57,389 bases of DNA from assembly GCA_022736275.1 (NCBI GenBank), contig DZBJ01000018.1:1-57389 (forward strand), given 5' to 3'. Shown here one piece after another: positions 9,151 through 18,534 of this stretch. Under the pieces are notes generated by a model, which had not been told where the DNA came from, ran no database searches, and saw only the letters and a list, made by a program, of their open reading frames with translations. Both the position numbers and the translations under genes were made by a program. Origin of the DNA: Rikenella microfusus. GTDB lineage: Bacteria > Bacteroidota > Bacteroidia > Bacteroidales > VadinHA17. Positions within the stretch are counted from its first letter, which is position 1. Every line of letters starts with the position of its first letter.

Positions 9151-9218
9151 CAGCAGTCTACAGTCTACAGTCGGCAGGCAGAATCAGTCGGCAGTCTACA
9201 GTCTACAGTCGGCAATCA
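9151..9218 (+). repeat. Heptanucleotide satellite, CAGTCTA/CAGTCGG type
   Basis: Tandem 7-base units (CAGTCTA, CAGTCTA, CAGTCGG) appear twice in this stretch, separated by GCAGAAT. It lies just upstream of the 44-residue gene and downstream of lolA, the one block here that is not placed right after a stop codon. Confidence 0.75.
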
Positions 9219-9263
9219 TTGGACAGCCTAAGCTGTTATTATAATGATATTCAGTGATATAAC

Positions 9264-9306
9264 ACTACTGCCTACTGCCCACTGCCCACTGCCTACTGCC
9301 TACTGA
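9264..9306 (-). repeat. Heptanucleotide satellite directly after the lolA stop
   Basis: Plus-strand units ACTGCCT/ACTGCCC, which in the lolA sense direction read GGCAGTA or GGCAGTG about six times with period 7. The block begins a few bases after the lolA stop at 9311-9313. It has the same sense-strand unit as the repeats after arcC and the carbamoyltransferase gene. Confidence 0.75.
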
Positions 9307-9310
9307 AGGG

Positions 9311-10006
<696 letters not shown>

Positions 10007-10007
10007 T

Positions 10008-12386
10008 TCAGATTGTTTCTTCATCAAGCCTCTTCAAAATCTGTTCCAGAGTTTGCGGGTCCTGTACAATCACGTCACGCGCCTTGCTCCCTTCAAAGGG
10101 TCCGACAATGCCCGCTGCCTCCAGCTGGTCAATGATACGGCCGGCACGGTTATATCCCAGCTGCATGCGCCGCTGTATCAGGGAGGTCGATCCCTGCTGG
10201 TGCTGCACCACCAGCCTTGCGGCCTCATCAAAGAGCGGGTCACGCTTTTTCAGATCAATGTCCCTGTTGCCGTTATCAACATCGTCATCACCAACATATT
10301 CAGGCAGATGCATTGCATCAGGATAACCCTGCTGCGAACCGATGAAATCAGTGAGCTCTTCTATCTCCGGCGTATCGATGAAGGCGCACTGAACCCTGAT
10401 GGGCTCTCCGCCCTGCGATATGAGTGCATCGCCTCTTCCCACAAGCCTGTCGGCACCGGTGCTGTCAAGGATGGTGCGTGAGTCGACGCCGGAGAAGACC
10501 CTGAAGGCTATCCGGGAGGGGAAATTTGCCTTGATGAAGCCTGTGATGATGCTGACCGATGGTCTCTGGGTAGAGATAATAAGATGTATCCCTACTGCCC
10601 TTGAGAGCTGCGCCAGCCTGCCTATGGGAGCCTCAACATCGCGACCCGATGTCATGATCAGGTCAGCAAACTCATCAATGATAAGCACGATATAGGGCAT
10701 GAAGTCATGTCCTTTCTCGGGATTAAGCCTGCGTGAGATGAACTTGTCATTGTACTCCCTTATGTTCCGTGTCTGCGACAGCTTGAGCAGCTCAAGTCGG
10801 TGATCCATGAGTATGCAGAGGGAGTTGAGGGTGTTGATCACTTTCTTCGTGTCGGTCACGATGGCATCTTCCTCATCCGGCAGCTTGGCAAGGAAGTGGC
10901 GCTCGATCTTGCCATAGAGCGGCAGCTCCACCCGCTTGGGATCGATAAGCACCAGCTTGAGCTCCGCCGGATGTTTCTTGTACAGCAGTGAGGTGATGAT
11001 GGCGTTCAGCCCCACGGACTTGCCCTGTCCAGTTGCCCCTGCCACCAGCAGGTGTGGCATCCTGGTGAGGTCAATGATGAACGGGTCATTGGTGATGGTC
11101 CGTCCCAGTGCAAGGGGCAGTTCGAAATCCGAATTAACGAATTCCTTTGATGCTATCAGGCCCTTCATCGATACAGTCTCCGGTTTCTTGTTGGGCACTT
11201 CGATACCCACAGTTCCCCTGCCGGGAATGGGAGCAATGATCCTTATTCCGAGGGCAGAAAGGCTGAGGGCGATGTCATTGTCAAGCGACTTGATCCGGTG
11301 AATCTTGACACCGCGGTCAGGCACCACCTCGTACAGCGTCACCGTCGGGCCCACGGTGGCTGAGATATTCTTTATGGTTATCTTATGGTCTGCCAGGGTC
11401 TTGAGGATGATCTCCTTGTTGGCGTTCACCTCATCATGAGTCGTAGTTCCGGCGCTGCGGTAATCGCGAAGCAACGAGATATTGGGAAATTTATATCTCG
11501 GCAGCGAGAGCCTCGGATCAAAAGGGGGGAGGTCCGGGATCGGGTCATCCCCGACAGCCGCCTCCGCCACAGGTTTTTTACCCCTGTCTATCACATTGAC
11601 GATGGGTCTGTCTTCCGGGACAGTGGGAGGCTTATAGAAGTCATCGATATCATCGGTCTCCTCCTCATCAGCCCTGAGAGGCTCCTCTTCAACTGAGGGG
11701 AAATTTTCTTCCGGGGCTATCTTCACATCTTCGGTGACAATATCCTTTTTCCTTCCTTCACCGGTGAGTACTGACACCCCGGCCTTTGCAACGGTGGCTA
11801 TGGGTTTTCTTATGGTCTGCGGATTCACATGAAGCGCAAAAATCAGGTAGGTTATGGTTATCACCAGCAGGACCGCTCCGGTACCAACTTTGCCCATCAT
11901 CTCATTCAGCCGGTGGGCAATCATATAACCGAACTCGCCTCCGGGTCCGGCACCGAGGAATGTTGATTGTCCTGCAAGGTAACCCAGGATGGCCGAAATG
12001 ATCACTGTGGCCAGAAGAAAGCGGAGAACATTCTTCCAGAGCCTGAAATACCTTACTTTCAGCAGGGCCAGTCCGAAAGCGCCGATGATCAGGGGGATGA
12101 AGAATGAGCCCAGACCGAAGCCGCTGAAGATGAAATAATGGCCGATTTTAAATCCGAACTTTCCTCCCCAGTTCTTATAAGCGAAGGCAGTCTCCTCCGG
12201 TTGCGGACTGAGTGAGTCCTGGTCGGCGTTGCCGGTAAGTACGTAAGAGATGAATACCACCAGCATATACAGGGCAAAGACAAGCAGAACAAGCCCTGCA
12301 ATGAACCTCGCGTTTTCCCCTGACGAGCTGCCGGATGAACCCTTTTTGTCTGATGATGAACCGTTGCCTTTTTTCTGTTTGCCCAT
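10008..12386 (-). CDS. ftsK: DNA translocase FtsK/SpoIIIE
   Basis: Septum-located ATP-driven DNA pump that clears and resolves chromosome termini during division. The 792-residue product has an N-terminal membrane part with about four helices (ARFIAGLVLLVFALYMLVVF and later segments to residue ~190). An acidic linker follows, then the motor with Walker A (VAGATGQGKSVGLNAII) and Walker B (VLIIDEFADLI). The C-terminal winged-helix gamma domain is present (QLGYNRAGRIIDQLEAAGIV), which reads KOPS-like orienting sites. lolA starts at its stop codon. The linker is short compared with E. coli FtsK, as is usual outside gamma-proteobacteria. Confidence 0.97.
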   Translation of the reverse strand: MGKQKKGNGSSSDKKGSSGSSSGENARFIAGLVLLVFALYMLVVFISYVLTGNADQDSLSPQPEETAFAYKNWGGKFGFKIGHYFIFSGFGLGSFFIPLIIGAFGLALLKVRYFRLWKNVLRFLLATVIISAILGYLAGQSTFLGAGPGGEFGYMIAHRLNEMMGKVGTGAVLLVITITYLIFALHVNPQTIRKPIATVAKAGVSVLTGEGRKKDIVTEDVKIAPEENFPSVEEEPLRADEEETDDIDDFYKPPTVPEDRPIVNVIDRGKKPVAEAAVGDDPIPDLPPFDPRLSLPRYKFPNISLLRDYRSAGTTTHDEVNANKEIILKTLADHKITIKNISATVGPTVTLYEVVPDRGVKIHRIKSLDNDIALSLSALGIRIIAPIPGRGTVGIEVPNKKPETVSMKGLIASKEFVNSDFELPLALGRTITNDPFIIDLTRMPHLLVAGATGQGKSVGLNAIITSLLYKKHPAELKLVLIDPKRVELPLYGKIERHFLAKLPDEEDAIVTDTKKVINTLNSLCILMDHRLELLKLSQTRNIREYNDKFISRRLNPEKGHDFMPYIVLIIDEFADLIMTSGRDVEAPIGRLAQLSRAVGIHLIISTQRPSVSIITGFIKANFPSRIAFRVFSGVDSRTILDSTGADRLVGRGDALISQGGEPIRVQCAFIDTPEIEELTDFIGSQQGYPDAMHLPEYVGDDDVDNGNRDIDLKKRDPLFDEAARLVVQHQQGSTSLIQRRMQLGYNRAGRIIDQLEAAGIVGPFEGSKARDVIVQDPQTLEQILKRLDEETI

Positions 12387-12438
12387 CGTGAAAAAATGTT
12401 ATTACGCCCAACCTGACCGGCGGTCTTAAAATGATTAG

Positions 12439-12446
12439 CAAAGGTA
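12439..12446 (-). promoter_or_regulatory. Putative -7 box of ftsK-lolA
   Basis: The minus strand reads TACCTTTG, an exact TAnnTTTG match, 52 bases upstream of the ftsK ATG at 12386 and within the short spacer after the upstream lipoprotein gene. Confidence 0.45.
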
Positions 12447-12477
12447 AGAAAAATGGTTGACCTGCAGGACCATTTAA

Positions 12478-13167
12478 TTAAAAGGAAATCATTTTCATGA
12501 TCAGCGCATCGAGGTATTTTGCCGTCACCTTCCTGTAGTTTTTCTTCTTCTCAAATTCCTTGTCGGGGATCTGTTTCAGCAGCACCTCGTCGGCCGTGAA
12601 CTGCATCTCGGCTTTGCCTATGATATAGAAGAAATCCATAAGTACGCCGTCAATCTCCCTGTATGGAGTCATCCGGTTCGGGTTCTCCGCCTTTATTTCG
12701 TTGGTATACCAGATATACCGGGTGGTATCCGATTCCGGAAAGTCAACCCTTGCCTGACGGCAGTTGAAGCCGCATATGACCGATTTCCTTCCGGTATCAT
12801 GCACGGTCATTCCTGCCATCGATGAGAATCCAGGCTGCAGGTCCTTTGAGTTACCCTCAAAGTAGTACTTGAAAGAGAGAATGTTGAGGTAAGTGTCAAA
12901 AATGTTCTCCTTCGGATTAATTACTGTGGTGATACCCGAATTACCTATCGGTGTCTTCAGGCTTGTGTTGAAGAGATCGTTTCTGAAAGCGATGACCAGC
13001 TCCCTGGGCAGAAGGTCGGATGAGAGCGACGAAGGGTTGCTGATGTACCTGATATTATAGTAAATCTCTCCCTCCCGCATGTTTTTATAGGCAGTGTCTC
13101 CATTACAGGAGGCAGCCATAAATACCAATATAAGAAGCGGAAATAAGGGTAGAGAATTGTTGTTCAC
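12478..13167 (-). CDS. Hypothetical lipoprotein
   Basis: The 229-residue product begins with a lipoprotein signal whose lipobox ends at Cys21 (FMAASC), so it is probably anchored in the outer membrane. The body is beta-rich with repeated short strands (EGEIYYNIRYIS, YYFEGNSKDL, RYIWYTNEI). It ends in a basic helix with an ADEVLLKQIPD segment, reminiscent of GLPGLI/DUF4412-type Bacteroidota lipoproteins, but I cannot assign it firmly. A -7 box is at 13185-13192. It is followed by ftsK in the same direction but across 91 bases that contain a separate promoter. Confidence 0.75.
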   Translation of the reverse strand: MNNNSLPLFPLLILVFMAASCNGDTAYKNMREGEIYYNIRYISNPSSLSSDLLPRELVIAFRNDLFNTSLKTPIGNSGITTVINPKENIFDTYLNILSFKYYFEGNSKDLQPGFSSMAGMTVHDTGRKSVICGFNCRQARVDFPESDTTRYIWYTNEIKAENPNRMTPYREIDGVLMDFFYIIGKAEMQFTADEVLLKQIPDKEFEKKKNYRKVTAKYLDALIMKMISF

Positions 13168-13184
13168 TTAAGGATATTTGGTAG

Positions 13185-13192
13185 CAAAAGTA
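13185..13192 (-). promoter_or_regulatory. Putative -7 box of the lipoprotein gene
   Basis: The minus strand reads TACTTTTG (TAnnTTTG), 17 bases before the ATG at 13167. It is divergent from the arcC box at 13299-13306. Confidence 0.45.
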
Positions 13193-13298
13193 ATAAAATA
13201 TGCAAATTATATCACTGCACGGCTGGCCGTGACACATATGTATAACTCTGTTGCGGTGCATAATAATATTTGGCATGTTATAATTTCGTATAATATTT

Positions 13299-13306
13299 TA
13301 GCTTTG
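13299..13306 (+). promoter_or_regulatory. Putative -7 box of arcC
   Basis: TAGCTTTG matches TAnnTTTG and lies 23 bases before the arcC ATG at 13330, in an AT-rich spacer. No clear -33 element at the ideal distance. Confidence 0.4.
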
Positions 13307-13329
13307 TCACCTTACATTGGCAGAGATAT

Positions 13330-14286
13330 ATGAGTAAAAAGCTGGCGGTAGTTGCACTTGGAGGCAATGCGCTCCTCAGGGGCGATCAGGTAGGTACGAT
13401 AGAGGAGCAGGAGCAGAATACCACTGATACTCTGGAAAACCTTGTGTTTCTTATCAGGGAGGGGTATGATCTCGTTATCACTCACGGTAACGGGCCACAG
13501 GTGGGCAATATCCTGATGAGGAATGATGCCGGGGAACAGATGTATGGCATTGCACAGATGCCCATTGACATCTGCGTGGCTGATTCCCAGGGAGGCATTG
13601 GGTACATGATAGAGCGAATGTTCAAGAATGTGCTTAACAGGCACGGTATTGAAAAGAATGTTGTCTGCCTGGTCACTACTGTGCTTGTTGACAAGGATGA
13701 TCCAGCCTTCACCGATCCCCAGAAGAGAGTGGGTAAGATTTATAACAGGGAGCAGGCCGATGAGCTGGCCCGCGCAAAGGGGTGGGTGTTCAGGGAAGAG
13801 GTGAAAACCGAGGGGGGGTTCCGCCGGGTGGTCCCCTCTCCAAAACCGGTTGGCATCATGAACCACGATCTGATACGCGAACTGGCACGAAGAGGTAATA
13901 TTGTGATTGCTGCCGGGGGCGGAGGCGTGCCCGTTTACATCGATGAAAAGAATGATGTAAGACCTGCAGAAGCTGTTATAGACAAGGATCTGGCATCTGC
14001 GCTGCTTGCGTCAACAATCGGAGCTGATGAGTTTTACATACTCACCGACGTCCCCTACGTCTACATCAATTACAAGAAGCCTGACCAGGAGATAAAGGAG
14101 TTCCTTGACTACAATGATACCGTGAAGTATCTTAATGAGGGTCAGTTTTCCAAAGGGAGCATGGCACCCAAGATCGAAGCCTGCCTCAACTTCATCAGGG
14201 CCGGCGGGAGCAAGAGCGTGATCACCGAGGCCTTCAGGCTGGAGGACAGACGGTACGGGACCAAGATTACGATGGAGTATGATTAG
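13330..14286 (+). CDS. arcC: Carbamate kinase
   Basis: Converts carbamoyl phosphate and ADP to ATP, carbamate and then ammonia and CO2; in fermenters this is an ATP-gaining step of arginine or citrulline breakdown. The 318-residue protein starts with the amino-acid-kinase nucleotide motif (VVALGGNALLR). It has the carbamate kinase landmarks ITHGNGPQVGN, RRVVPSPKPVGI, VIAAGGGGVPV, VIDKDLASALLA and the C-terminal FSKGSMAPKIEACLNFI. The ornithine carbamoyltransferase gene lies 375 bases downstream in the same direction, but repeats and a hairpin separate them. No arginine deiminase is in view. Confidence 0.95.
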   Translation: MSKKLAVVALGGNALLRGDQVGTIEEQEQNTTDTLENLVFLIREGYDLVITHGNGPQVGNILMRNDAGEQMYGIAQMPIDICVADSQGGIGYMIERMFKNVLNRHGIEKNVVCLVTTVLVDKDDPAFTDPQKRVGKIYNREQADELARAKGWVFREEVKTEGGFRRVVPSPKPVGIMNHDLIRELARRGNIVIAAGGGGVPVYIDEKNDVRPAEAVIDKDLASALLASTIGADEFYILTDVPYVYINYKKPDQEIKEFLDYNDTVKYLNEGQFSKGSMAPKIEACLNFIRAGGSKSVITEAFRLEDRRYGTKITMEYD

Positions 14287-14312
14287 GAGTAGGCAATAGG
14301 CAGTAGAGGGGC
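14286..14312 (+). repeat. Heptanucleotide satellite after the arcC stop
   Basis: Units AGGCAAT and AGGCAGT begin right at the arcC stop (TAG at 14284-14286), in the same sense orientation as after the carbamoyltransferase gene and lolA. Confidence 0.65.
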
Positions 14313-14321
14313 AAGCGTTAA

Positions 14322-14344
14322 AAAATGACCCGGTGGGTCATTTT
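14322..14344. terminator. Perfect hairpin downstream of arcC
   Basis: AAAATGACCC, loop GGT, GGGTCATTTT: a perfect 10-bp stem whose right arm ends in T residues, 36 bases after the arcC stop. It can act as a terminator in either direction, although the T tract is short and part of the stem. Confidence 0.55.
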
Positions 14345-14369
14345 AGCGATGCAGCCAGACTGCAGGGAA

Positions 14370-14417
14370 GGCAGTAGTGAGGATTAAGTCTTCAGTCAGC
14401 AGTCTTCAGTCGGCAGT
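14370..14417 (+). repeat. Second heptad satellite block in the arcC-argF spacer
   Basis: After a lone GGCAGTA come units CTTCAGT, CAGCAGT, CTTCAGT and CGGCAGT with period 7. They run directly into the 38-bp tandem repeat. Confidence 0.65.
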
Positions 14418-14523
14418 TCACGCATGAATGAAAATGATAGCCCGTAGTTGGCAATTCAAGCATGAATGAAAATGATAGCCCGTAGTTGGCAATTCACGCA
14501 TGAATGAAAATGATAGCCCGTAG
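14417..14523 (+). repeat. 38-bp tandem repeat, 2.8 copies
   Basis: Three head-to-tail copies start at 14417, 14455 and 14493. The unit begins TTCACGCATGAATGAAAATG and continues through GATAGCCCGTAGTTGGCAA. Copy 2 differs by one base (TTCAAG), and copy 3 breaks off after CCCGTAG. There are no unique spacers. From there to the carbamoyltransferase start at 14662 the spacer is plain AT-rich sequence. Confidence 0.85.
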
Positions 14524-14661
14524 GGCTTTGAGTATTGTAGACTAAAGCATTCCTGCTCTATGTTCCCCGTAGGGGATAAAGTATTGTAAAACAAGCATTT
14601 GGAATCATATGTATACTTGATAACAAACTAAAGATAAATAACCCCAAAACCTGACAGCGTT

Positions 14662-15663
14662 ATGGCTTATAATTTAAGAAACCGCAGTTTTCTGAAACTG
14701 CTTGACTTCACACCCGAAGAGATAAAATTCCTTCTTAACCTCTCATTTGATCTCAAAAAGGCAAAATATGCCGGAACGGAGCAGCAGAGGCTCAGGGGCA
14801 AGAACATAGCCCTCATCTTTGAGAAGAGCTCGACACGTACCCGCTGCGCCTTTGAGGTTGCCGCTTTTGATCAGGGGGCTCACGTGACCTACCTGGGTCC
14901 TTCCGGTTCCCAGATTGGACACAAGGAGTCGATGAAGGACACCGCCAGGGTTTTGGGGCGGATGTATGACGGCATCGAGTATCGTGGCTACGGACAGGAG
15001 ATCGTTGAGGAGCTTGCAGTATATGCCGGCGTACCGGTGTGGAACGGGCTTACCAATGAATTTCACCCCACACAGATACTGGCCGACTTCATGACGATGC
15101 TGGAACACAGCGACAAACCCATTGAAAAGATAAGCTTCTGCTATCTTGGTGACGCACGCAACAATATGGGCAACTCATTGATGGTGGGGGCCGCCAAGAT
15201 GGGGATGGACTTCCGCGCGGCAGCGCCAAAGGCCTGTCAGCCTTCTGATGAGCTGGTGAAGAAGTGCCGGGAGATAGCCTCGGAGACGGGAGCTAAAATC
15301 ACCCTGACCGAGGATGTGGCAGAGGCGGTCAGGGGAGTTGATTTCCTCTACACCGATGTATGGGTCTCCATGGGTGAGCCCGATGCGGTCTGGGAGGAGA
15401 GGATCAAACTGCTGAAGCCATACCAGGTTAACGGCGACGTGGTCAGGCTGACGGGTAACCCGAAGGTCAGGTTCCTTCATTGCCTGCCGGCGTTCCATAA
15501 CAGGGAGACGAAGATGGGAGAGGAGATATACAGGAAATATGGTCTTGATGGTCTCGAGGTGACGGAAGAGGTTTTTGAATCGCCTCGTTCAATAGTGTTC
15601 GACGAAGCGGAGAACCGCATGCATACGATCAAGGCGGTGATGGTCGCCACTCTTGGGAGTTAG
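14662..15663 (+). CDS. argF: Ornithine carbamoyltransferase (catabolic ArcB type likely)
   Basis: Interconverts ornithine plus carbamoyl phosphate and citrulline plus phosphate. The 333-residue protein carries the carbamoyl-phosphate loop [20 protein letters not shown], the second-loop [23 protein letters not shown], the ornithine-binding TDVWVSMGE and the HCLPAF motif with its cysteine. Length and SQIGHKES agree with classical OTCs rather than the acetyl- or succinyl-ornithine enzymes many Bacteroidota use for arginine synthesis. The nearby arcC favours a catabolic role, yielding carbamoyl phosphate from citrulline. An anabolic role is not excluded because arcA is not seen. Confidence 0.93.
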   Translation: MAYNLRNRSFLKLLDFTPEEIKFLLNLSFDLKKAKYAGTEQQRLRGKNIALIFEKSSTRTRCAFEVAAFDQGAHVTYLGPSGSQIGHKESMKDTARVLGRMYDGIEYRGYGQEIVEELAVYAGVPVWNGLTNEFHPTQILADFMTMLEHSDKPIEKISFCYLGDARNNMGNSLMVGAAKMGMDFRAAAPKACQPSDELVKKCREIASETGAKITLTEDVAEAVRGVDFLYTDVWVSMGEPDAVWEERIKLLKPYQVNGDVVRLTGNPKVRFLHCLPAFHNRETKMGEEIYRKYGLDGLEVTEEVFESPRSIVFDEAENRMHTIKAVMVATLGS

Positions 15664-15696
15664 GCAATTGGCAGTAGGCAATAGGCAGTAGTGAAG
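15662..15696 (+). repeat. Heptanucleotide satellite starting in the argF stop codon
   Basis: The stop TAG (15661-15663) is itself part of the first unit: AGGCAAT, TGGCAGT, AGGCAAT, AGGCAGT, with period 7. This is the clearest case of the repeat abutting a stop codon in sense orientation. Confidence 0.75.
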
Positions 15697-15733
15697 TCTG
15701 AAGGTAAGTAAATCAAAAATCAATAATTGCAAC

Positions 15734-16210
15734 CTACGCTATCAGCGCTCTTACAAAATAGAAGGTCATCAGCAGCGATGCTGCGAGCTTGAGGCCAACA
15801 CCTGTAAGAAAGCCAAGCAGGCTTCCGAAACCGGCCTTAAGGGCATATTTTACGTCATCCTTAAAGATGAGCTCTCCCACCACGGCCCCGATGAACGGAC
15901 CGATGATTATCCCAAACGGCCCGAGAAACAGGCCTATTATCAGTCCAACGGTGGCACCCCGCATCCCGTACTTGGAGCCCCCGAAGCGGCGGGTTCCCCA
16001 GATGGGAACGATATAGTCGATGACGGTGACCACCACTGCTACAACCGCCAGTATGATAAACAGGTTCCTGCTGATGTCGGCAAACCGTGAAAAATGCAGC
16101 ACAACCAGTCCAAGGTAGCTCAGCGGCGGTCCGGGCAGCACCGGCAGGAGACAGCCGGCAATGCCAACTATCATGAGAATAGTAGCAATAGCCAGAAGGA
16201 GATAATCCAT
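15734..16210 (-). CDS. DUF456 family membrane protein
   Basis: The 158-residue protein is almost wholly hydrophobic with about four to five membrane segments. It shows the DUF456 pattern: an N-terminal GIAGCLLPVLPGPPLSYLGL, a middle YIVPIWGTRRFGGSKYGMRG, and two glycine-zipper stretches (GATVGLIIGLFLGPFGIIIG, then GPFIGAVVGELI). The function of the family is unknown. It lies 34 bases downstream of the DUF3276 gene on the same strand and may be co-transcribed with it. Confidence 0.9.
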   Translation of the reverse strand: MDYLLLAIATILMIVGIAGCLLPVLPGPPLSYLGLVVLHFSRFADISRNLFIILAVVAVVVTVIDYIVPIWGTRRFGGSKYGMRGATVGLIIGLFLGPFGIIIGPFIGAVVGELIFKDDVKYALKAGFGSLLGFLTGVGLKLAASLLMTFYFVRALIA

Positions 16211-16244
16211 TTATAAGGGAATTTATGATTTAAAACCAGAGACG

Positions 16245-16631
16245 CTACCTGGTTCCGAGTTCGTCAAAATCAACATCCGAGAATTCACTGGCAGTCACGG
16301 CGACAGCCACTTCTTCAGGCTCTTCAAAAACCTTCTCTGCTGTCATCACCACCTCCCCGTTGCCGGCAAAGGTCACCGCCTCACGCAATCCTTCGGTAAA
16401 CTTTTCAAAGTCCTCTTTATAGAGAAAGATCTTATGCTTTTCATAAAACATCTTTCCCTCTTTGCCCAGTCTCTTCTTGCTCTCGGTTATGGTAAGATAA
16501 AGATCCTCGTGTCTGGTAGACTTGACATCAAAAAAGTAGGTTCTTTTTCCTGCCCGCACAACTTTTGTGAATACCTCCTCTTTGTCACTTCTTTCATTAT
16601 GGCCTTCAATGCTTCCTTTCTCTTCTTCCAT
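16245..16631 (-). CDS. DUF3276 / PUR-alpha-like nucleic-acid-binding protein
   Basis: The 128-residue protein has the bacterial PUR-repeat pattern: EEVFTKVVRAGKRTYFFDVK, LYLTITESKKR, FEKHKIFLYKEDFEKF-type strands and a helix. Acidic stretches flank the domain, with the tail ending EFSDVDFDELGTR. Members of this family found in Bacteroidota and spirochaetes bind single-stranded DNA or RNA; the target here is unknown. A -7 box at 16672-16679 and divergent nusB define its upstream end. Confidence 0.88.
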   Translation of the reverse strand: MEEEKGSIEGHNERSDKEEVFTKVVRAGKRTYFFDVKSTRHEDLYLTITESKKRLGKEGKMFYEKHKIFLYKEDFEKFTEGLREAVTFAGNGEVVMTAEKVFEEPEEVAVAVTASEFSDVDFDELGTR

Positions 16632-16671
16632 CAGTAGCGAATGTTTTAGGGTTTCAACCGGTTAGTATGGC

Positions 16672-16679
16672 CAAATGTA
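16672..16679 (-). promoter_or_regulatory. Putative -7 box of the DUF3276-DUF456 unit
   Basis: The minus strand reads TACATTTG (TAnnTTTG), about 40 bases before the ATG at 16631. The upstream side is strongly AT-rich. Confidence 0.4.
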
Positions 16680-16857
16680 ACAATTATTTTTTATCATAAT
16701 ATATTTTTGATTTTTATGGTATGATCCGACAACCATGTTAATGTTTTTGTTGCTATAGTGACTGCAAGTACATAACCGGGAATATCTCATCTCAGAACAG
16801 GAGATTCAAATTGAAGGAGTTTTTTGTTGCGGGATGATTTATAATGGCGGTTTTTTC

Positions 16858-16865
16858 TAACTTTG
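16858..16865 (+). promoter_or_regulatory. Putative -7 box of the nusB operon
   Basis: TAACTTTG matches TAnnTTTG and lies 24 bases before the nusB ATG at 16890. It is the only such box seen before the chain of genes that runs to 22465. Confidence 0.45.
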
Positions 16866-16889
16866 CTGCCTGAAAAATCTGTTCTTTAA

Positions 16890-18044
16890 ATGATAAGCAG
16901 ACGACAATTAAGGATCAAGGCGCTATCTGTGCTCTATGCATGCAACAGGAAGGAGACTGACGACCTGGAGACAGCAGAACAGGAGCTCATTTTGAGCATC
17001 AGGAAGAGCTACGATCTCTATCATTACCTTATGCTGCTGCTTATCGCAATGTCTGATGTGGCGCGGGAGAAGGCCGCACTATCACGCAATAAGAAGATAC
17101 CCTCCCCGGAGGACATCAATCCAAATACGCGTTTTGCCGATAACAGGGTCATCAGCCAGCTCAGGAACAACGAGCAATTGCGCATTTATACGGAAGCCAC
17201 CCCTTCGTTATGGACCAGGAAGGATAAAATAACCGGATTCAGGACGCTCAGCAGGTGGCTGGGAACCCTCGGTCTCTCATGGTCAGACCACCCCGAGGTA
17301 GTCAGGATGGTGTACAATGAGATGACCGGCTGGGAGGTATATTCCGATTACATGTCATCTCCTGACGACAGCTACAGGGCTGATCAGCGGTTTATTAAGG
17401 AGGTCGTCCTGAGGTTGTTCACTGCCTCCTCCGATCTTGCATCGAGCCTTGAGGAACAGTCGGTCTACTGGAATGACGATCTGCCGTTCGTGGCAGCCAT
17501 GATACGCAACTCGATCGGAAAATTCAGGGAGAATGATGAGGGCAGAACCATTGCCATGCCATCACTCTACACAAACAGTGACGACGAGGAGTTTGTGAAG
17601 CTGCTCCTCAGGAAAGCCATACTTAACAGTGAGAGGAACAGTGCGCTTATTGACACACATACCACCAACTGGGAGGTGGAGCGGATTGCTCTGATGGACA
17701 AGCTGGTGATGCAACTGGCAATAACGGAGCTTGTCGAGTTTCCGGAGGTGCCGGTGAAGGTCACCCTCAATGAATATATTGAGATCGCAAAGGATTATTG
17801 CACAGCTAAAAGCAGTACTTTTGTGAACGGAATCCTTGACAAGATAGTGAAGGATATGAGGGCGAACGGGAGTTTTACGAAGGCTGGCCGCGGGTTGATT
17901 GGTGAAAACCATGGGCAGGAGACCGGCAGCAGTGAGCAAAGGGCAGGGAACCGTGAGAAAGCTGCAATGGACAGGAAGCAGGAGAGAATGAAACAGTCAG
18001 GTCCTGCAGTGGCTCCGGAGGTAAAAAAGCGGAAGAGAACATGA
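16890..18044 (+). CDS. nusB: Transcription antitermination factor NusB (long Bacteroidota form)
   Basis: NusB binds boxA RNA with NusE/S10 and aids rRNA antitermination. The N-terminus (SRRQLRIKALSVLYACNRKE) and the C-terminal core (WEVERIALMDKLVMQLAITE, then FPEVPVKVTLNEYIEIAKDY and FVNGILDKIVKDM) are standard. Between them lies an insertion of roughly 150 residues seen in Bacteroidota NusB but not in the ~140-residue E. coli form. At 384 residues it also carries a polar, charged C-terminal tail of about 50 residues ending VKKRKRT. Its stop overlaps the next start (ATGA at 18041-18044), so translation is coupled. Confidence 0.92.
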   Translation: MISRRQLRIKALSVLYACNRKETDDLETAEQELILSIRKSYDLYHYLMLLLIAMSDVAREKAALSRNKKIPSPEDINPNTRFADNRVISQLRNNEQLRIYTEATPSLWTRKDKITGFRTLSRWLGTLGLSWSDHPEVVRMVYNEMTGWEVYSDYMSSPDDSYRADQRFIKEVVLRLFTASSDLASSLEEQSVYWNDDLPFVAAMIRNSIGKFRENDEGRTIAMPSLYTNSDDEEFVKLLLRKAILNSERNSALIDTHTTNWEVERIALMDKLVMQLAITELVEFPEVPVKVTLNEYIEIAKDYCTAKSSTFVNGILDKIVKDMRANGSFTKAGRGLIGENHGQETGSSEQRAGNREKAAMDRKQERMKQSGPAVAPEVKKRKRT

Positions 18045-18472
18045 ATGGGAGAGTGACATACATTTTGGCATTTCTGGCGGTTGCGGGAATATTTTCTGCA
18101 TCATGCGGAAGGAGTCAATCAGCTGCAGCCAGGGGGATTCCCACGGACACCACCGGCACAGCCATCCTGACATTTCAGAAGCTCGATCATGATTTCGGAA
18201 AGGTCAGGGAGGGCGAGAAGGTCGGCTGCATCTTCACCTATACCAATACCGGTAATGCTGACCTTGTAATCACAGCGGCTTCTGCCAGCTGCGGCTGCAC
18301 GGTGCCCAAATATGACCGTAAACCGATACCCCCGGGTGGCACAGGCACCTTTGAGGTGGTCTTTGATACCTCGGGAAGAGAGGGGACACAGACAAAAACA
18401 GTTGTAGTTCAATCAAATGCAGAGAATAATATGGTTATTTTGCGTATAATTGCGGAGGTTCAGAAGAATTAA
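18041..18472 (+). CDS. DUF1573 lipoprotein
   Basis: The 143-residue protein has a lipoprotein signal with lipidation Cys22 (IFSASC) and one Ig-like ASH/MSP-type beta-sandwich of the DUF1573 family: FDHDFGKV-like LDHDFGKVREGEKV, FTYTNTGNADLVITAASASC, GCTVPKYDRKPIPPGGTGT and FEVVFDTSGREGTQTKTVVV. It probably faces the periplasm; its role is unknown. The gene overlaps the nusB stop by four bases and precedes yajC, an order common in this phylum. Confidence 0.9.
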   Translation: MNGRVTYILAFLAVAGIFSASCGRSQSAAARGIPTDTTGTAILTFQKLDHDFGKVREGEKVGCIFTYTNTGNADLVITAASASCGCTVPKYDRKPIPPGGTGTFEVVFDTSGREGTQTKTVVVQSNAENNMVILRIIAEVQKN

Positions 18473-18534
18473 AAATTAAGAAATAAGAATTAAGAATAAG
18501 AAACAATAAATAACAATAAATAATAATTACAATC

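Noticed and set aside
14417..14523. Possible CRISPR array
   Set aside because: The units are directly adjacent without unique spacers, and no cas genes are present.
15734..16631. Antisense frames over the DUF456/DUF3276 genes
   Set aside because: The minus-strand readings match known families; the plus-strand ones are composition shadows.
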